This document shows, piece after piece, positions 20,485-29,709 of a DNA stretch of 64,000 bases. Under the pieces are notes generated by a model. It had not been told where the DNA came from. It searched no databases and saw only the letters and a program-made list of their open reading frames with translations. How positions within the stretch are numbered: the first letter of the stretch is position 1; every line of letters starts with the position of its first letter. The DNA is from Gloeomargarita sp. SKYB120 (GTDB lineage Bacteria > Cyanobacteriota > Cyanobacteriia > Gloeomargaritales > Gloeomargaritaceae). The stretch lies in contig JANXAM010000002.1 of assembly GCA_025062155.1 (NCBI GenBank), forward strand, positions 62,001-126,000, in the 5' to 3' direction. Made by a program: the position numbers and the translations under genes.

Positions 20485-21180
20485 TTGACAAGGCTCATGA
20501 CACGGCTGCTGGGGCAACGAGTCTGTCTGGGAGTAACAGTAGCCCTGTTGCTAGGTATGGCAACTCCTGCTGTTGCTTCAGAGAGTGCTCCATTTTTGCA
20601 GATGCATCGCTGGCTGCAGCTGCTGGCTTTTGAACGCTTCCCTGTCCTGGGTGATAACCACGTCAACGACCTAGCCGGGATTTTTTCAGCACAGGAACGG
20701 GAACGCCTGCGGGAACAACTACTGGCGTTTTACCGCCGCACGGGCAAGCAAGTAATGGTAGTGACGATTCACTCGATTCGGGATTACTCCACTACAGACA
20801 CCTTTGAGTCCTTCGCAACACGGTTGTTTAACCACCAGGGAATTGGCGACCGGCGGCGCAACGATGGAGTCATGGTACTGGTAGCGCCGGGAGACCGCAA
20901 GGTGCGCATTGAACTGGGAGCGGGTTATGGTCGCGCGTGGGACAGCCGGATGCAGCGCATCATTGATGACCAGATGTTGCCAGCCTTTCGCCAAGGAGAC
21001 CTTGCGGGTGGAACCGCGAATGGGGTGAACACCCTGTTGCAGGTGTTAGCTCGGGAACCGGTGGTTGCGCGTAGGGAATCCCTAACGCCACCTAGCGCTA
21101 CGGGTTCAGGCGTCTCAGCCCTTGTTTCTGGCTTCAGCACGCTCCTATTGCTGGGGGCGGGGGCGCGTTGGGATATGTGA
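20485..21180 (+). pseudogene. TPM-domain protein, N-terminal part (frame broken near 21150)
   Basis: The first 231 codons of a TPM (TLP18.3/Psb32/MOLO-1) protein. It has a signal peptide (LGVTVALLLGMATPAVASES), then the TPM fold with VNDLAGIFSAQERERLREQL, QVMVVTIHSI and GVMVLVAPGDRKVRIELGAGY. It ends in a membrane helix, after which the frame closes at TGA 21178. Family members continue into a zinc-ribbon and a Ser/Gly tail, both present in another frame from 21168. A one-base loss in the G-rich tract about 21151-21162 explains the split. TPM proteins act in photosystem II repair or cell-envelope functions. Confidence 0.82.
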
Positions 21181-21614
21181 TCTGGGATGCCAAGCGGAGA
21201 CGATGCACTCGTTGTGGCTCCAAGCGACTTCGCCAGGTCTCAGCCAGCCCAGAGGCCATCACAAACCGTCTCACCCGTGGACAACGCCGGGAACAGGAAC
21301 TCGGCTCTATTCGATATGTGCTGATGGAATGCGCTGATTGTTCCCACGTCATGGTCGTGGGTAAGGAAACGTGGTTTTCTAACTATTCCCGTTGCCCCCG
21401 CTGCCGGCACAAGACCCTGAGAACAACGGAGACGGTTCTGCGCCGTGCCACAGGCACCGAAGAAATTCATGAAGCCTGCGAGTTCTGTGGCTATGAGCGC
21501 ACCAGCGTCGAAATCATCCCGATGCTGTCCGATTCCAGTGACAGAGATTGGGATAGGGATTCCCGTAGCAGTGGGGGTTCCTCGTCCGGTGGTGGGGCGT
21601 CGGGACGCTGGTGA
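21168..21614 (+). pseudogene. TPM-domain protein, C-terminal zinc-ribbon part
   Basis: In frame -1 relative to the upstream TPM part. It begins LGYVIWDAK, then CTRCGS with a second CADC pair, a second ribbon CPRCRHKT with CEFCGYER, and a terminal SSGGSSSGGGASGRW tail, which is the usual end of long TPM proteins. No good start or ribosome site precedes it, so it is the continuation of 20485-21180 rather than a separate gene. Whether the break is a mutation, a sequencing error in a G-run or programmed slippage cannot be told. Confidence 0.8.
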
Positions 21615-21615
21615 G

Positions 21616-22158
21616 TTAACCCCGCGCAAACGTCGGCAAGTCAACCACGGCCTTTTTACTGGGCTGGGCCGCTGCGGGTTGAGCCGGTTTGGGTTGCGAC
21701 GACCAGGGGGGGATGGGGTCTTGATACAGACGCGCTTGCTTTTCCCAGTCGGTATTCGGGGCGTAGGTGTAAAGCAATTGCCGCAACCGTAAATTCTCCT
21801 GCTGCTGGCGATAAAGGCGGGCTTCCAGTTCCTGGCGCTGTTGCTGTTCCTGCGTGAGGGCGGCTTCCTGCTCTTGCAAACGCCGTTGCTGAAGCGTTTG
21901 GATCTGTTCCAGTTGTTGAATCCGTTGTTGGGATTGGCGCAATTGTTCGGCCAGGTTTTCGATCAACCGCTGCTGTTCATTGGCGGTTTGTTGACACAGT
22001 TGCAATTCCTGGAGGAGACATTCGGTTTGCGCACGAAGCGTAGCCAACTCTTGATGGAGGTCATGATCGGTTTCATCAGCGGGAGCTCCGGATTGTCGAG
22101 CAATGTCAGTTAGGTTCACAGGCGGGGGAGTAAACGCATAATCCGGTTGAACTGACAT
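21616..22158 (-). CDS. Coiled-coil protein of unknown function
   Basis: 180 residues with no recognised domain. A Gln/Glu/Leu-rich coiled coil runs from about residue 33 to 125 (ELATLRAQTECLLQEL and then RQSQQRIQQLEQ), followed by a proline-rich tail (IPPWSSQPKP) and a basic end. No signal peptide or membrane segment is seen. The stop codon is two bases from the stop of the convergent TPM gene. Confidence 0.7.
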   Translation of the reverse strand: MSVQPDYAFTPPPVNLTDIARQSGAPADETDHDLHQELATLRAQTECLLQELQLCQQTANEQQRLIENLAEQLRQSQQRIQQLEQIQTLQQRRLQEQEAALTQEQQQRQELEARLYRQQQENLRLRQLLYTYAPNTDWEKQARLYQDPIPPWSSQPKPAQPAAAQPSKKAVVDLPTFARG

Positions 22159-22278
22159 GGGATCGATACCATCCTCATCACGTAAATACTTTATTTCAGC
22201 TTATCGCACGAATGAGTTTTTGACGAGAACCTAGGACTCGTTTTGCCGAAAAATTATCAATTTGGTTGCGGAATTCGT

Positions 22279-23982
22279 TTAGCTGGCCCAGGGGAGTTCC
22301 AAGCGGGGAATGGCCTGAATCAGGGTTTGGGTGTAGGGATGCTGAGGTTGATGGTAAATCTGGTCAGCAGGCCCCATCTCCACGATTTGCCCCTGGTTCA
22401 TCACCATGATCCGGTCGCTCATGAAGTACACCACCCCTAGGTCATGGGAGATGAACAGATACGTCAGATGAAACTCCGTCTGCAACTGTTTCAACAAATT
22501 CAGCACCTGGGCTTGCAGGGAAATATCCAGCGCCGAGACGGATTCATCACAGACGACCAAATCAGGCTGGGTGACCAGCGCGCGGGCAATCGCAATGCGT
22601 TGACGTTGCCCTCCGGAAAACTGGTGCGGGTAGCGGGGTAAAGCATCGGCGTCGAGTCCGACCCGTTCCAGCAGCGTCGTAATCTGGGCCAGCGCCGCCC
22701 GGCGGGGTAAACGGGGTTGATGAATGAACAGGGGTTCCAGGAGCAAATCGCGCACGGTCATGCGGGGACTCAAGGAACCCAAAGGGTCTTGAAAAATCAT
22801 TTGCATCCGGCGACGCAGCGGACGCAATTGCGCGGGTGACCAGTGGGTAATCTCTTGCCCGTCGAAGTAGATGTGCCCCCCCTGCACCGGCAACAACCGC
22901 AACAGGGCGCGGGCTAGGGTGCTCTTGCCACAGCCGGATTCGCCGACCAGTCCCAGGGTTTCGCCCCGGTGCAACTGAAAGCTCACGCCCCGCACCGCCG
23001 GTTGGACATGCCCCCCGCGCCGGTAACTGACCTGCAGGTTTTCCACCCGCACCAGCACGGGCTGTTGTTGGAGCGTTTGCCATCGGTGCGCCTGCATGTC
23101 TGGGGAAACGACGGCGGGAGGTGGGCGGTCGGCATAAAAATCCGCCAGCGTGGGTAAAACCTGCAACTTGCGACCAAGCACCGGACGACAGGCCAGGAGA
23201 CCGCGTGTGTAGGGGTGCTGGGGATGGTGGAAAATCTCGTGGCGACGACCCGACTCCACCACCTGTCCCTGCTGCATCACTAGGACTCGATCAGCCAAAT
23301 CCGCCACCACCGCCAGGTCATGGCTGATTAAAATGGCGGCCATGTGGCGTTGCCGGCATAGTCGCTTCAGCAAGGCCAGGATTTCCGCCTGGATGGTGAC
23401 GTCCAGGGCTGTGGTGGGTTCGTCGGCAATCAAGAGCCAGGGGTCCGACGCCAGGGCCATGGCAATCATCCACCGCTGGAGTTGACCGCCCGAAAACTGG
23501 TGGGGATACCGGCGCGTCAATCGCTGGAACAGTTCTGCAGGGGCATCGGGGGACAACAGTTGTACTTCCTGGAGCAATTGCCGTTGCCGTTGCTGGAGTT
23601 GGGCAGCGGTTAAACGGCGATGGGCGGTACAGGCCTCCGCCAGTTGCCAGCCACAGGTGTAAACGGGATTTAACGAGCTGGCGGGTTCCTGAAATACAAT
23701 GCCCATCGCGCGTCCCCGGTACTGCGGCCACGTTTTGGGCGTTAGGGTAAGCAAATTCACGCTGGGTTGACCAGGGGGCGACCAGTAGAGCCGTTCAGCG
23801 TGGACTTCTCCCGGCGGCGGTACCAGTCCCATGAGCGCTAGCGCGGTCAGCGATTTCCCTGAACCCGATTCCCCGACGATGCCCAGCACTTCCCCCGGCG
23901 CCAGGTCAAACGACACGCCCTGCACCGGCGTATGGTTGGGAAAACGGACGGTTAAATCGCGCACCTCCAGCAGGGGCGTCAT
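22279..23982 (-). CDS. ABC transporter ATPase, two fused domains (peptide/nickel type)
   Basis: 567 residues made of two complete nucleotide-binding domains in one chain, as in GsiA/YejF. Domain 1 has Walker A GESGSGKS, signature FSGGQLQRW and [12 protein letters not shown]. Domain 2 has [23 protein letters not shown] and [12 protein letters not shown]. Both end with the P-Y-x(2)-L oligopeptide transporter tail ([16 protein letters not shown]). It energises uptake of peptides, glutathione or metal chelates; no permease or binding protein is nearby, so the cargo is unknown. In domain 2 the usual DEPTSALD is DESVSALD. Confidence 0.93.
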   Translation of the reverse strand: MTPLLEVRDLTVRFPNHTPVQGVSFDLAPGEVLGIVGESGSGKSLTALALMGLVPPPGEVHAERLYWSPPGQPSVNLLTLTPKTWPQYRGRAMGIVFQEPASSLNPVYTCGWQLAEACTAHRRLTAAQLQQRQRQLLQEVQLLSPDAPAELFQRLTRRYPHQFSGGQLQRWMIAMALASDPWLLIADEPTTALDVTIQAEILALLKRLCRQRHMAAILISHDLAVVADLADRVLVMQQGQVVESGRRHEIFHHPQHPYTRGLLACRPVLGRKLQVLPTLADFYADRPPPAVVSPDMQAHRWQTLQQQPVLVRVENLQVSYRRGGHVQPAVRGVSFQLHRGETLGLVGESGCGKSTLARALLRLLPVQGGHIYFDGQEITHWSPAQLRPLRRRMQMIFQDPLGSLSPRMTVRDLLLEPLFIHQPRLPRRAALAQITTLLERVGLDADALPRYPHQFSGGQRQRIAIARALVTQPDLVVCDESVSALDISLQAQVLNLLKQLQTEFHLTYLFISHDLGVVYFMSDRIMVMNQGQIVEMGPADQIYHQPQHPYTQTLIQAIPRLELPWAS

Positions 23983-24033
23983 GGAGCCAGGCCACGTTTA
24001 ACGCAATAATGTAAAGCATACTCACCTGGCGCA

Positions 24034-24573
24034 GTGATGAACAACCACAGCAGTTTGGTCATGACGCCGGCCAGCTCCGGGGAAGGGTTAATGCGGACGG
24101 GTCGCTTGCACGTCTATACCGCTCCGCAGCGCACCTTTTTTGCTGAAGTCATGGCTATGGCGATGCATCGCGCCAGCCAGGGGCAACGGGTGTTGATCGT
24201 GCAGTTTCTCAAGGGGGGGATCAACCAGGGGCCGCAGCATCCGGTGCGACTGGTGCAACATCTGGAGTGGATTCGTTGCCCGATTCCCCGCTGCATTGAC
24301 ACGCCCGATGTGCAGGAAGAAGAAGCGGCGGCGATTAACCAGCTTTGGCAAGAAACGCAGGCGCTTGTCCGCAGCGGTCGTTACCACCTCGCGGTGCTTG
24401 ATGAACTCATCTTGGCCGTGCATCTGGGGTTGCTGGGGTTGATTGACGTGGTGAGTTTTTTGCAGGAACGCCCGTTGACCATGGACCTGGTGATTACCGG
24501 CACGACCTTGCCCCCGGAGATTCTCGCCCTGGCTGACCAGGTAACCGAGTTGCGCCGCCCCCCAAGTTTTTAG
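24034..24573 (+). CDS. CobA/BtuR-like P-loop protein lacking the P-loop
   Basis: 179 residues that align with cob(I)alamin adenosyltransferase (CobA): GRLHVYT, GQRVLIVQFLKGGI, LVRSGRYHLAVLDELILAVHLGLL and the terminal VITGTTLP-EILALADQVTEL are all present. The ATP-binding loop, normally TGxGKGKTTAA, reads TAPQRTFFAEV, so the lysine and threonine that hold triphosphate are gone. It may bind a different ligand or regulate rather than catalyse. Start may be Met10 or Met20. It is divergent from the ABC ATPase and upstream of chlP. Confidence 0.78.
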   Translation: MMNNHSSLVMTPASSGEGLMRTGRLHVYTAPQRTFFAEVMAMAMHRASQGQRVLIVQFLKGGINQGPQHPVRLVQHLEWIRCPIPRCIDTPDVQEEEAAAINQLWQETQALVRSGRYHLAVLDELILAVHLGLLGLIDVVSFLQERPLTMDLVITGTTLPPEILALADQVTELRRPPSF

Positions 24574-24657
24574 TTCTATTGCAAGACCGTTACAGAACCC
24601 GGCAAGCCATCACAAACCGTGCTACGATTCCGCCCGTAGGTGAGTGGGTATCGTGCT

Positions 24658-25878
24658 GTGACACTTCGAGTAGCGGTTGTGGGTGGTGGCCCCGCAGGGG
24701 CATCGGCAGCGGAAACGTTAGCGAAAGCAGGCATCGAAACCTACTTATTCGAGCGCAAGCTGGATAACTGTAAACCCTGTGGCGGGGCTATTCCCCTGTG
24801 CATGGTGGAGGAGTTTGACTTGCCCCCCGACATCATTGACCGGCGAGTGCGCCAGATGAAGATGATCTCGCCGTCCAACGTGGAAGTGGACATCAAACTC
24901 ACCAACCCCCACGAGTACATCGGCATGTGCCGGCGAGAAATTTTGGATGCCTTTTTGCGCCATCGCGCGGCCCGTTTGGGTGCCCAGCTTATCCATGGTC
25001 TTGTGCAGGACATCACCTTGCCCCAAACCAGCACCGAACCCTACCTGCTGCACTACAACGACCTGAGCAACGGCAGTCCGACCGGCATCCCCAAAACCTT
25101 AGCCGTGGATGTGGTCATCGGAGCCGATGGGGCCAACTCCAAGGTCGCCAAGGCGATTGACGCGGGGGACTACAACTACGCCATTGCCTTTCAAGAGAGA
25201 ATTCGCCTGCCCCAAGAGCAAATGCGTTATTACGAAGACCGCGCCGAGATGTACGTGGGAGATGATGTCTCACCGGATTTTTACGCCTGGGTGTTCCCCA
25301 AGTACGACCACGTGGCGGTCGGCACCGGCACAATGCGGGCGAACAAAGCCGACATTCGCCAATTGCAAGCTGGGATTCGCAAGCGGGCAGCGGCGCGACT
25401 CCAGGGTGGCGAGTTGATTAAAATTGAAGCCCATCCCATTCCCGAGCATCCCCGGCCTCGGCGCGTGGTGGGGCGAGTGGCCTTAGTAGGAGACGCCGCT
25501 GGTTACGTAACCAAATCTTCCGGGGAAGGGATTTACTTTGCCGCCAAATCGGGCCGGATGTGCGCAGAAACCATTGTGGAAGCGTCCCAAGGGGGCAAGC
25601 GGCTACCGACGGAACTGGATTTGCGCCAGTACCTGCGGCGGTGGGACAAAACCTATGGCCTGACCTACGCCGTGTTGGACTTGCTGCAACGGGTGTTTTA
25701 CCGGTCGAATGCCACGCGGGAAGCCTTTGTGGAAATGTGCGCGGACCCTGATGTGCAGCGGCTAACCTTCGACAGCTATCTATATAAAACTGTGGTGCCG
25801 GCGTCCCCCTGGGTGCAGCTCAAAATTGCAGCCAAGACCATCGGCAGCCTCCTACGAGGCCACGCCCTGGCACCGTAG
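24658..25878 (+). CDS. chlP: Geranylgeranyl diphosphate/chlorophyll reductase
   Basis: 406 residues starting at GTG 24658 (TLRVAVVGGGPAGASAAETLA, the FAD dinucleotide fold). It reduces the geranylgeranyl tail of chlorophyll and geranylgeranyl diphosphate to phytyl with NADPH. Other marks are RKLDNCKPCGGAIPLCMVEEF, GADGANSKVAKAI, YAWVFPKYDHVAVGTGT and VGDAAGYVTKSSGEGIYFA. Length and order match cyanobacterial ChlP. An upstream ATG at 24640 exists but adds residues absent from the family. Confidence 0.97.
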   Translation: MTLRVAVVGGGPAGASAAETLAKAGIETYLFERKLDNCKPCGGAIPLCMVEEFDLPPDIIDRRVRQMKMISPSNVEVDIKLTNPHEYIGMCRREILDAFLRHRAARLGAQLIHGLVQDITLPQTSTEPYLLHYNDLSNGSPTGIPKTLAVDVVIGADGANSKVAKAIDAGDYNYAIAFQERIRLPQEQMRYYEDRAEMYVGDDVSPDFYAWVFPKYDHVAVGTGTMRANKADIRQLQAGIRKRAAARLQGGELIKIEAHPIPEHPRPRRVVGRVALVGDAAGYVTKSSGEGIYFAAKSGRMCAETIVEASQGGKRLPTELDLRQYLRRWDKTYGLTYAVLDLLQRVFYRSNATREAFVEMCADPDVQRLTFDSYLYKTVVPASPWVQLKIAAKTIGSLLRGHALAP

Positions 25879-25951
25879 CGCTGCAATCGCCAGGTCACTG
25901 AGGCGGGTTACAGGGCGCAGCTCTGTCCTGGATTGCCATCAACTGGGGTCG

Positions 25952-27262
25952 TTAAGGTGTTCGGTCCCGTTGCCAGGTAAACCAGGCGCGTCGCCACCAG
26001 GTCGCTCGGGGAGCTGTCGGCAAGCGGGTCTCTCCCAGCAGCCATCGCCAACTGTCCCAAGTGAGCTGTTCAGCGGGAATGGCGCCGTAGTGGCGATAGG
26101 GCGCGAGGTTATCCAGCGTGTGCCAGCCGAGGCATTCCCCTCGAGAATGGACAAGGCGCTTGCTCCGGGCCTGGGTATGAATCTGCAAGTCCCGAGGAAA
26201 ACGTTGCCGCGCTTGGGTTTCAGTCCAGCCCTGGCGCAGGAAAACTGGGTCAGTGAGAATAATCCAAGAGAGTTGCTGCTGTGGTGGATGCCGCCGCCGG
26301 TAGAGCAGATGCCCTAGGGCCACCGCCAGTTCGTACCCCAGCACCGCTGGCACCGGGTAATGTCCCACTGCATCGCCAACGGCGTAAATGCGTGGGTGGC
26401 TGGTTTGCAAATAGCGATTCACCTGGAGATAGGGTCCTCGCCGTCGCAGCTCGATAGAACCTAGTTGGTCGGGCGGAACATAGGGCGCAGTCGCTAGCAG
26501 CAGCGTATCCACTTCCCAATCGCCCTGGGGTGTCTCTAGGCGCAGGCCGGTGGGTTGGACGATGATGCGTTTGATGGGGGTTTCCACCTGCACCTGGACA
26601 CCCTCCGCCTGCAAGATACAGGTCAACCGCTCGGCAAGGGGCGCTTCTTCCGCCGGGAGCAGTCGCGGTTCCGCCACTGGCCAGAAGACCGACACACCGA
26701 GTCGCACCCAGGCTTGCGCTAGAACCACCCCCACCGGCGTATTGCCCACGATGCCAACGCGGCCTGGCGGCGCGTCCCACACCAGCCAATCATTGACAGT
26801 CTGAAACGGGACATGACGCAGTTCGGGAATCTCTGGCACCAGGGGCGTTCCGGTTAACGCCACGATGTAACCCCAGGCCCGCAGGGAGCGCTCCGGCGTT
26901 TGAACGGCCAACGTGGGTTCACTGATGAATTGCCCTGGCCCTGCGACCACATCAACGCCAGCTTGGAGCAAGGCGGCATCACCGAAGCGACTTTGGCTAC
27001 ACCAGACCTGGTGCTCCACCCAGCGGTAGGCCGCTTCCCAATGGGGCGGTTGTGCCAGCTCACCGTTGAACAACCAGGCAGCCTGTTGCCCTTGGCGGGC
27101 GATGACACCGACCTGACGCCAGTACCCAACCGCTATCCGGCTCCAGTCCGCTTCCCCGCCAGTGACCAAAGCAACGCGAGCCCCTTGATGCGCCGCCCAA
27201 AGGGCCGCCCAGCGTGCCTCCAAAGACCCGCCCAAGATAACAACGTTGTAATCAACGGCCAT
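25952..27262 (-). CDS. FAD-dependent NAD(P)-disulphide reductase-like protein without the redox disulphide
   Basis: 436 residues with the fold of mercuric/dihydrolipoamide reductases: N-terminal VVILGGSLEARWAALWAA for FAD, VGIVGNTPVGVVLAQAW for NAD(P)H, and RIYAVGDAVGHYPVPAVLGYELAVA. The region that should carry the active CxxxxC reads GGEADWSRIAVGYW, with no cysteines, and the C-terminal dimer domain lacks the catalytic histidine pair. It may be a quinone or electron-carrier reductase. Its ATG overlaps the Tic20 stop by one base (TAATG), so the two are co-translated. Confidence 0.78.
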   Translation of the reverse strand: MAVDYNVVILGGSLEARWAALWAAHQGARVALVTGGEADWSRIAVGYWRQVGVIARQGQQAAWLFNGELAQPPHWEAAYRWVEHQVWCSQSRFGDAALLQAGVDVVAGPGQFISEPTLAVQTPERSLRAWGYIVALTGTPLVPEIPELRHVPFQTVNDWLVWDAPPGRVGIVGNTPVGVVLAQAWVRLGVSVFWPVAEPRLLPAEEAPLAERLTCILQAEGVQVQVETPIKRIIVQPTGLRLETPQGDWEVDTLLLATAPYVPPDQLGSIELRRRGPYLQVNRYLQTSHPRIYAVGDAVGHYPVPAVLGYELAVALGHLLYRRRHPPQQQLSWIILTDPVFLRQGWTETQARQRFPRDLQIHTQARSKRLVHSRGECLGWHTLDNLAPYRHYGAIPAEQLTWDSWRWLLGETRLPTAPRATWWRRAWFTWQRDRTP

Positions 27263-27744
27263 TACCGCGTGTAGAGATAGCTGGCCTCGGAGATCACCGG
27301 AATTTCCGCGTACAGTCCTCGCGCCGACTGGACCACGCCATAACCGACCGCCACCAGCACGCCCAGGAAAATGGTGTTGAATAACACCTCCTGCAAAAAG
27401 CCCTGCACCAGGGGTTGTAAAACAAAACCGTAAATGATGGTGACCAGGGTAAGCACGATGCTCAACAGGATGGCCTGCATGGTGTTGAAGCGAATAAAGT
27501 GGGAGATTTTTTCGTTGCGCACGACCAGGGCAAATAGCAGGATAAATACCAGCAGACTCCCCAGCCCCAGCGGCAGAGCGCTGTAAATAACATCAAGGGG
27601 AAGCAAGGGGTACCGGAGATAGGTTAGAACGGGAAATTGCCGGAAGAGAAACTGGCCATAACCGATGCCGTCGTACAGCGGTAGCAGGTACACCAGACCC
27701 GCACACAACCGGTCGAAGGCGGTGGTCGAGCTGCGCCAAACCAT
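27262..27744 (-). CDS. Tic20 family protein
   Basis: 160 residues with four membrane helices and the diagnostic KISHFIRFNTMQAILLSI block between helices 2 and 3. Plant relatives form the inner-envelope protein-import channel; the cyanobacterial role is unsettled. The open frame continues upstream through the tRNA-Ser gene, but ATG 27744 (MVWRSSTTAFDR) with GGGAGG a few bases upstream is the family start. It follows tRNA-Ser by 21 bases on the same strand and overlaps the flavoprotein gene. Confidence 0.9.
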   Translation of the reverse strand: MVWRSSTTAFDRLCAGLVYLLPLYDGIGYGQFLFRQFPVLTYLRYPLLPLDVIYSALPLGLGSLLVFILLFALVVRNEKISHFIRFNTMQAILLSIVLTLVTIIYGFVLQPLVQGFLQEVLFNTIFLGVLVAVGYGVVQSARGLYAEIPVISEASYLYTR

Positions 27745-27765
27745 GATCAAAACCTCCCAGCCAAC

Positions 27766-27856
27766 GGAGAGGGCGGGATTCGAACCCGCGGTACGGAGTT
27801 TCCTGCCGTACAACAGATTAGCAATCTGCCGCTTTCGACCACTCAGCCACCTCTCC
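27766..27856 (-). tRNA. tRNA-Ser (GCU)
   Basis: 91 nt on the minus strand. The acceptor stem GGAGAGG pairs with CCTCTCC, the anticodon loop TTGCTAA gives GCU, there is a long variable arm (TGTACGGCAGGAAACTCCGTACC) and the T arm reads GCGGGTTCGAATCCCGC. CCA is not encoded. The Tic20 gene begins 21 bases after its 3' end, so processing from a common transcript is likely. Confidence 0.96.
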
Positions 27857-27900
27857 TGGAGTGGATTTGCGATAGACCTGTAATATAACATAACCCCAGA

Positions 27901-28527
27901 ATGGGTGGAGCAGGCGGGATGCCATTGCCGGAGTTTTGCGAATGCCAGCACCCCTTGGTCCAGGCGTTGCAGGAGCAGACGGACTGGGAATTGCTCCGCC
28001 AGTTCCAAGCGGAACCGCACCAAGGACGGGCGTTTGTAGCCCTGTTTTGCCGCTATGCCCTACTAATCTATGCCCTAGTCAGCCACGGAGCGCCCACCGG
28101 CCTCCAAGTGGACTATCTCTTTGCCACCACCTGGCGTTACCTGTACCAGCAACTGCGGGACTTGTCACCCTCGCCGGAGATGACCAGTTTGCAAAGCTGG
28201 CTAGTAGACCGCACGGGCGATTGGTTGAGCCAGGTGGACGTTCCCCCGCCGGAGCAGATTCGCTATCGCTTGTCGGCGGCATCGCCGCCCCTGTGGTGCT
28301 ATCTGGAAGAGGCCCTTAACCAGTTGCCCACGCCCCTGCGCACGGCAATAGTCCTGAAAACGGTGGGGGGCTGGTCGGAGGAAGAAATTGGGCGGGAACT
28401 GGAGCTGCCCCCAGAGCAGGTGACTGCCTTGATTCCCCGCGGGCAGGATGAGTTGATGGCCCATCTACCGGCGGATATTTGGTCCATCTACCTGGAGGAA
28501 CAGCCCCGTCCGGAGGTGACCCCATGA
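27901..28527 (+). CDS. Sigma-70-like regulatory protein (region 4 HTH)
   Basis: 208 residues. The C-terminal part resembles sigma region 4: LNQLPTPLRTAIVLKTVGGWSEEEIGRELELPPEQVTALI, a helix-turn-helix after the usual LPxxxRxxxxL. The N-terminal part is weakly like region 2 but lacks clear -10 recognition residues. It could be an ECF-type sigma factor or a derived regulator. The start may be ATG 27919. Its stop overlaps the start of the DUF3082 gene (ATGA), so it leads an operon with DUF3082 and pstC. Confidence 0.65.
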   Translation: MGGAGGMPLPEFCECQHPLVQALQEQTDWELLRQFQAEPHQGRAFVALFCRYALLIYALVSHGAPTGLQVDYLFATTWRYLYQQLRDLSPSPEMTSLQSWLVDRTGDWLSQVDVPPPEQIRYRLSAASPPLWCYLEEALNQLPTPLRTAIVLKTVGGWSEEEIGRELELPPEQVTALIPRGQDELMAHLPADIWSIYLEEQPRPEVTP

Positions 28528-28805
28528 CGGAAACGCCACCCCCTTTGACGCCGGGGCGTTGCTTGGCGGGTGCCGCCATCAGCGCAGGACTCAGCGTGGC
28601 GATTTTTCTCCTGACGCGGGCCATCGCCATTGGGCTGGCGACCCATCCGCTCCACAGCCAGAATCCCCTAGTGCTGCGCCTGGCAAGTGTGGTGCGCACG
28701 GTGCTAGTGGGTGGGGGAACCCTAGCCGTTGTGGTGTTTGGTGTCTTTACGGTGGGGTTGTTGCTCCTAGCGGTGCGGGTAGCGGTTGCGCCCCCCGATG
28801 GGTAA
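28524..28805 (+). CDS. DUF3082 membrane protein
   Basis: 93 residues with two membrane helices (CLAGAAISAGLSVAIFLLTR and LVGGGTLAVVVFGVFTVGLL) and an N-terminal proline-rich stretch. This matches the cyanobacterial and plastid DUF3082 family, function unknown. ATGA overlap with the sigma-like gene upstream and an 8-base overlap with pstC downstream show tight translational coupling. Confidence 0.75.
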   Translation: MTETPPPLTPGRCLAGAAISAGLSVAIFLLTRAIAIGLATHPLHSQNPLVLRLASVVRTVLVGGGTLAVVVFGVFTVGLLLLAVRVAVAPPDG

Positions 28806-29709
28806 ACGGCTGTGGGACCTGGGATTGGTGCTGCTGGCCGGCGCCTGTGCCTTTGGGGCGGGCGGGTTGTGGCTGGCGGTAACGGGAACGCTCCTGCTGG
28901 AGGCGTTGCCGGCTCTGCAGGCGTTTGGGGTCGGGTTTCTCCTGGGCCAGGTTTGGAATCCGGTGCAGGGGCAATACGGCATTGGGCCGCCGGTGTGGGG
29001 CACGTTGGTGACGACGGGACTGGCGCTGGCGTTGGCCGTGCCTCTGGGACTCGGCGTTGCAATTGGCCTAGCGGAGTCGTGGCCCTGGTTGCCGTCCCGC
29101 TGGCGGGTGTTCGGGGCCGCCTTGGTGGACCTGTTGGCGGCCATTCCCAGCGTGGTGTACGGATTGTGGGGCATTTTTGTGCTCATTCCGGCGTTGCGGC
29201 TGTGGCAAAAGGGACAACCGCAGCTTTTCGGGGAAACGGTTATCGGCCCGTCGGTGGGGGTGGCGAGTCTGGTGCTAGCCATCATGCTGGTGCCGACCAT
29301 CGCCACCGTGGCCCGCAGCAGTTTGCAGCAAGTGCCGCAGGAGTACCGGTGGGCGGCAGCCGCCCTGGGAGCTACCCGTTGGGAGCAGTTGCTGGGGATT
29401 GTGTTGCCGGCAGCGCGGGTGGGCATTGGCGGCGGGATTTTGCTGGCCCTGGCGCGGGCGCTGGGGGAAACCATGGCGGTGACCATGTTGATCGGCAACG
29501 CCCATCGCATCAGTGGTTCCTTGTGGCAGCCGGGCAGCACGATTCCCAGCCTACTGGCCAATCAGTTTGCCGAGGCCCAGGGGATGCAGGTGGCCGCGCT
29601 GATGTATGCCGCGCTGGTGTTGCTGGGGGTGACCGTCGCAATGCATCTGCTGGCGCGGGGAGTCATCCCAGCAGGGATTGACAGTGGGCGGGAAAACCCG
29701 CTTGGGTGA
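28798..29709 (+). CDS. pstC: Phosphate ABC transporter permease PstC
   Basis: 303 residues with about six membrane helices. The PstC marks are [53 protein letters not shown] and the EAA loop [21 protein letters not shown] with [14 protein letters not shown]. It forms the membrane channel with PstA, energised by PstB. No pstS, pstA or pstB is adjacent, which is unusual. The 3' end overlaps dnaE-C by 47 bases in convergent orientation. Confidence 0.88.
   Translation: MGKRLWDLGLVLLAGACAFGAGGLWLAVTGTLLLEALPALQAFGVGFLLGQVWNPVQGQYGIGPPVWGTLVTTGLALALAVPLGLGVAIGLAESWPWLPSRWRVFGAALVDLLAAIPSVVYGLWGIFVLIPALRLWQKGQPQLFGETVIGPSVGVASLVLAIMLVPTIATVARSSLQQVPQEYRWAAAALGATRWEQLLGIVLPAARVGIGGGILLALARALGETMAVTMLIGNAHRISGSLWQPGSTIPSLLANQFAEAQGMQVAALMYAALVLLGVTVAMHLLARGVIPAGIDSGRENPLG

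Noticed and set aside
22215-22245. Hairpin ACGAG/CTCGT between the coiled-coil and ABC genes as terminator
   Set aside because: The stem is only 5 bp, and the T-run is short and on the strand not used by the neighbouring genes.
27744-28023. Longer N terminus for the Tic20 protein
   Set aside because: The extension is translated through the tRNA-Ser gene; ATG 27744 fits the family and has a ribosome site.
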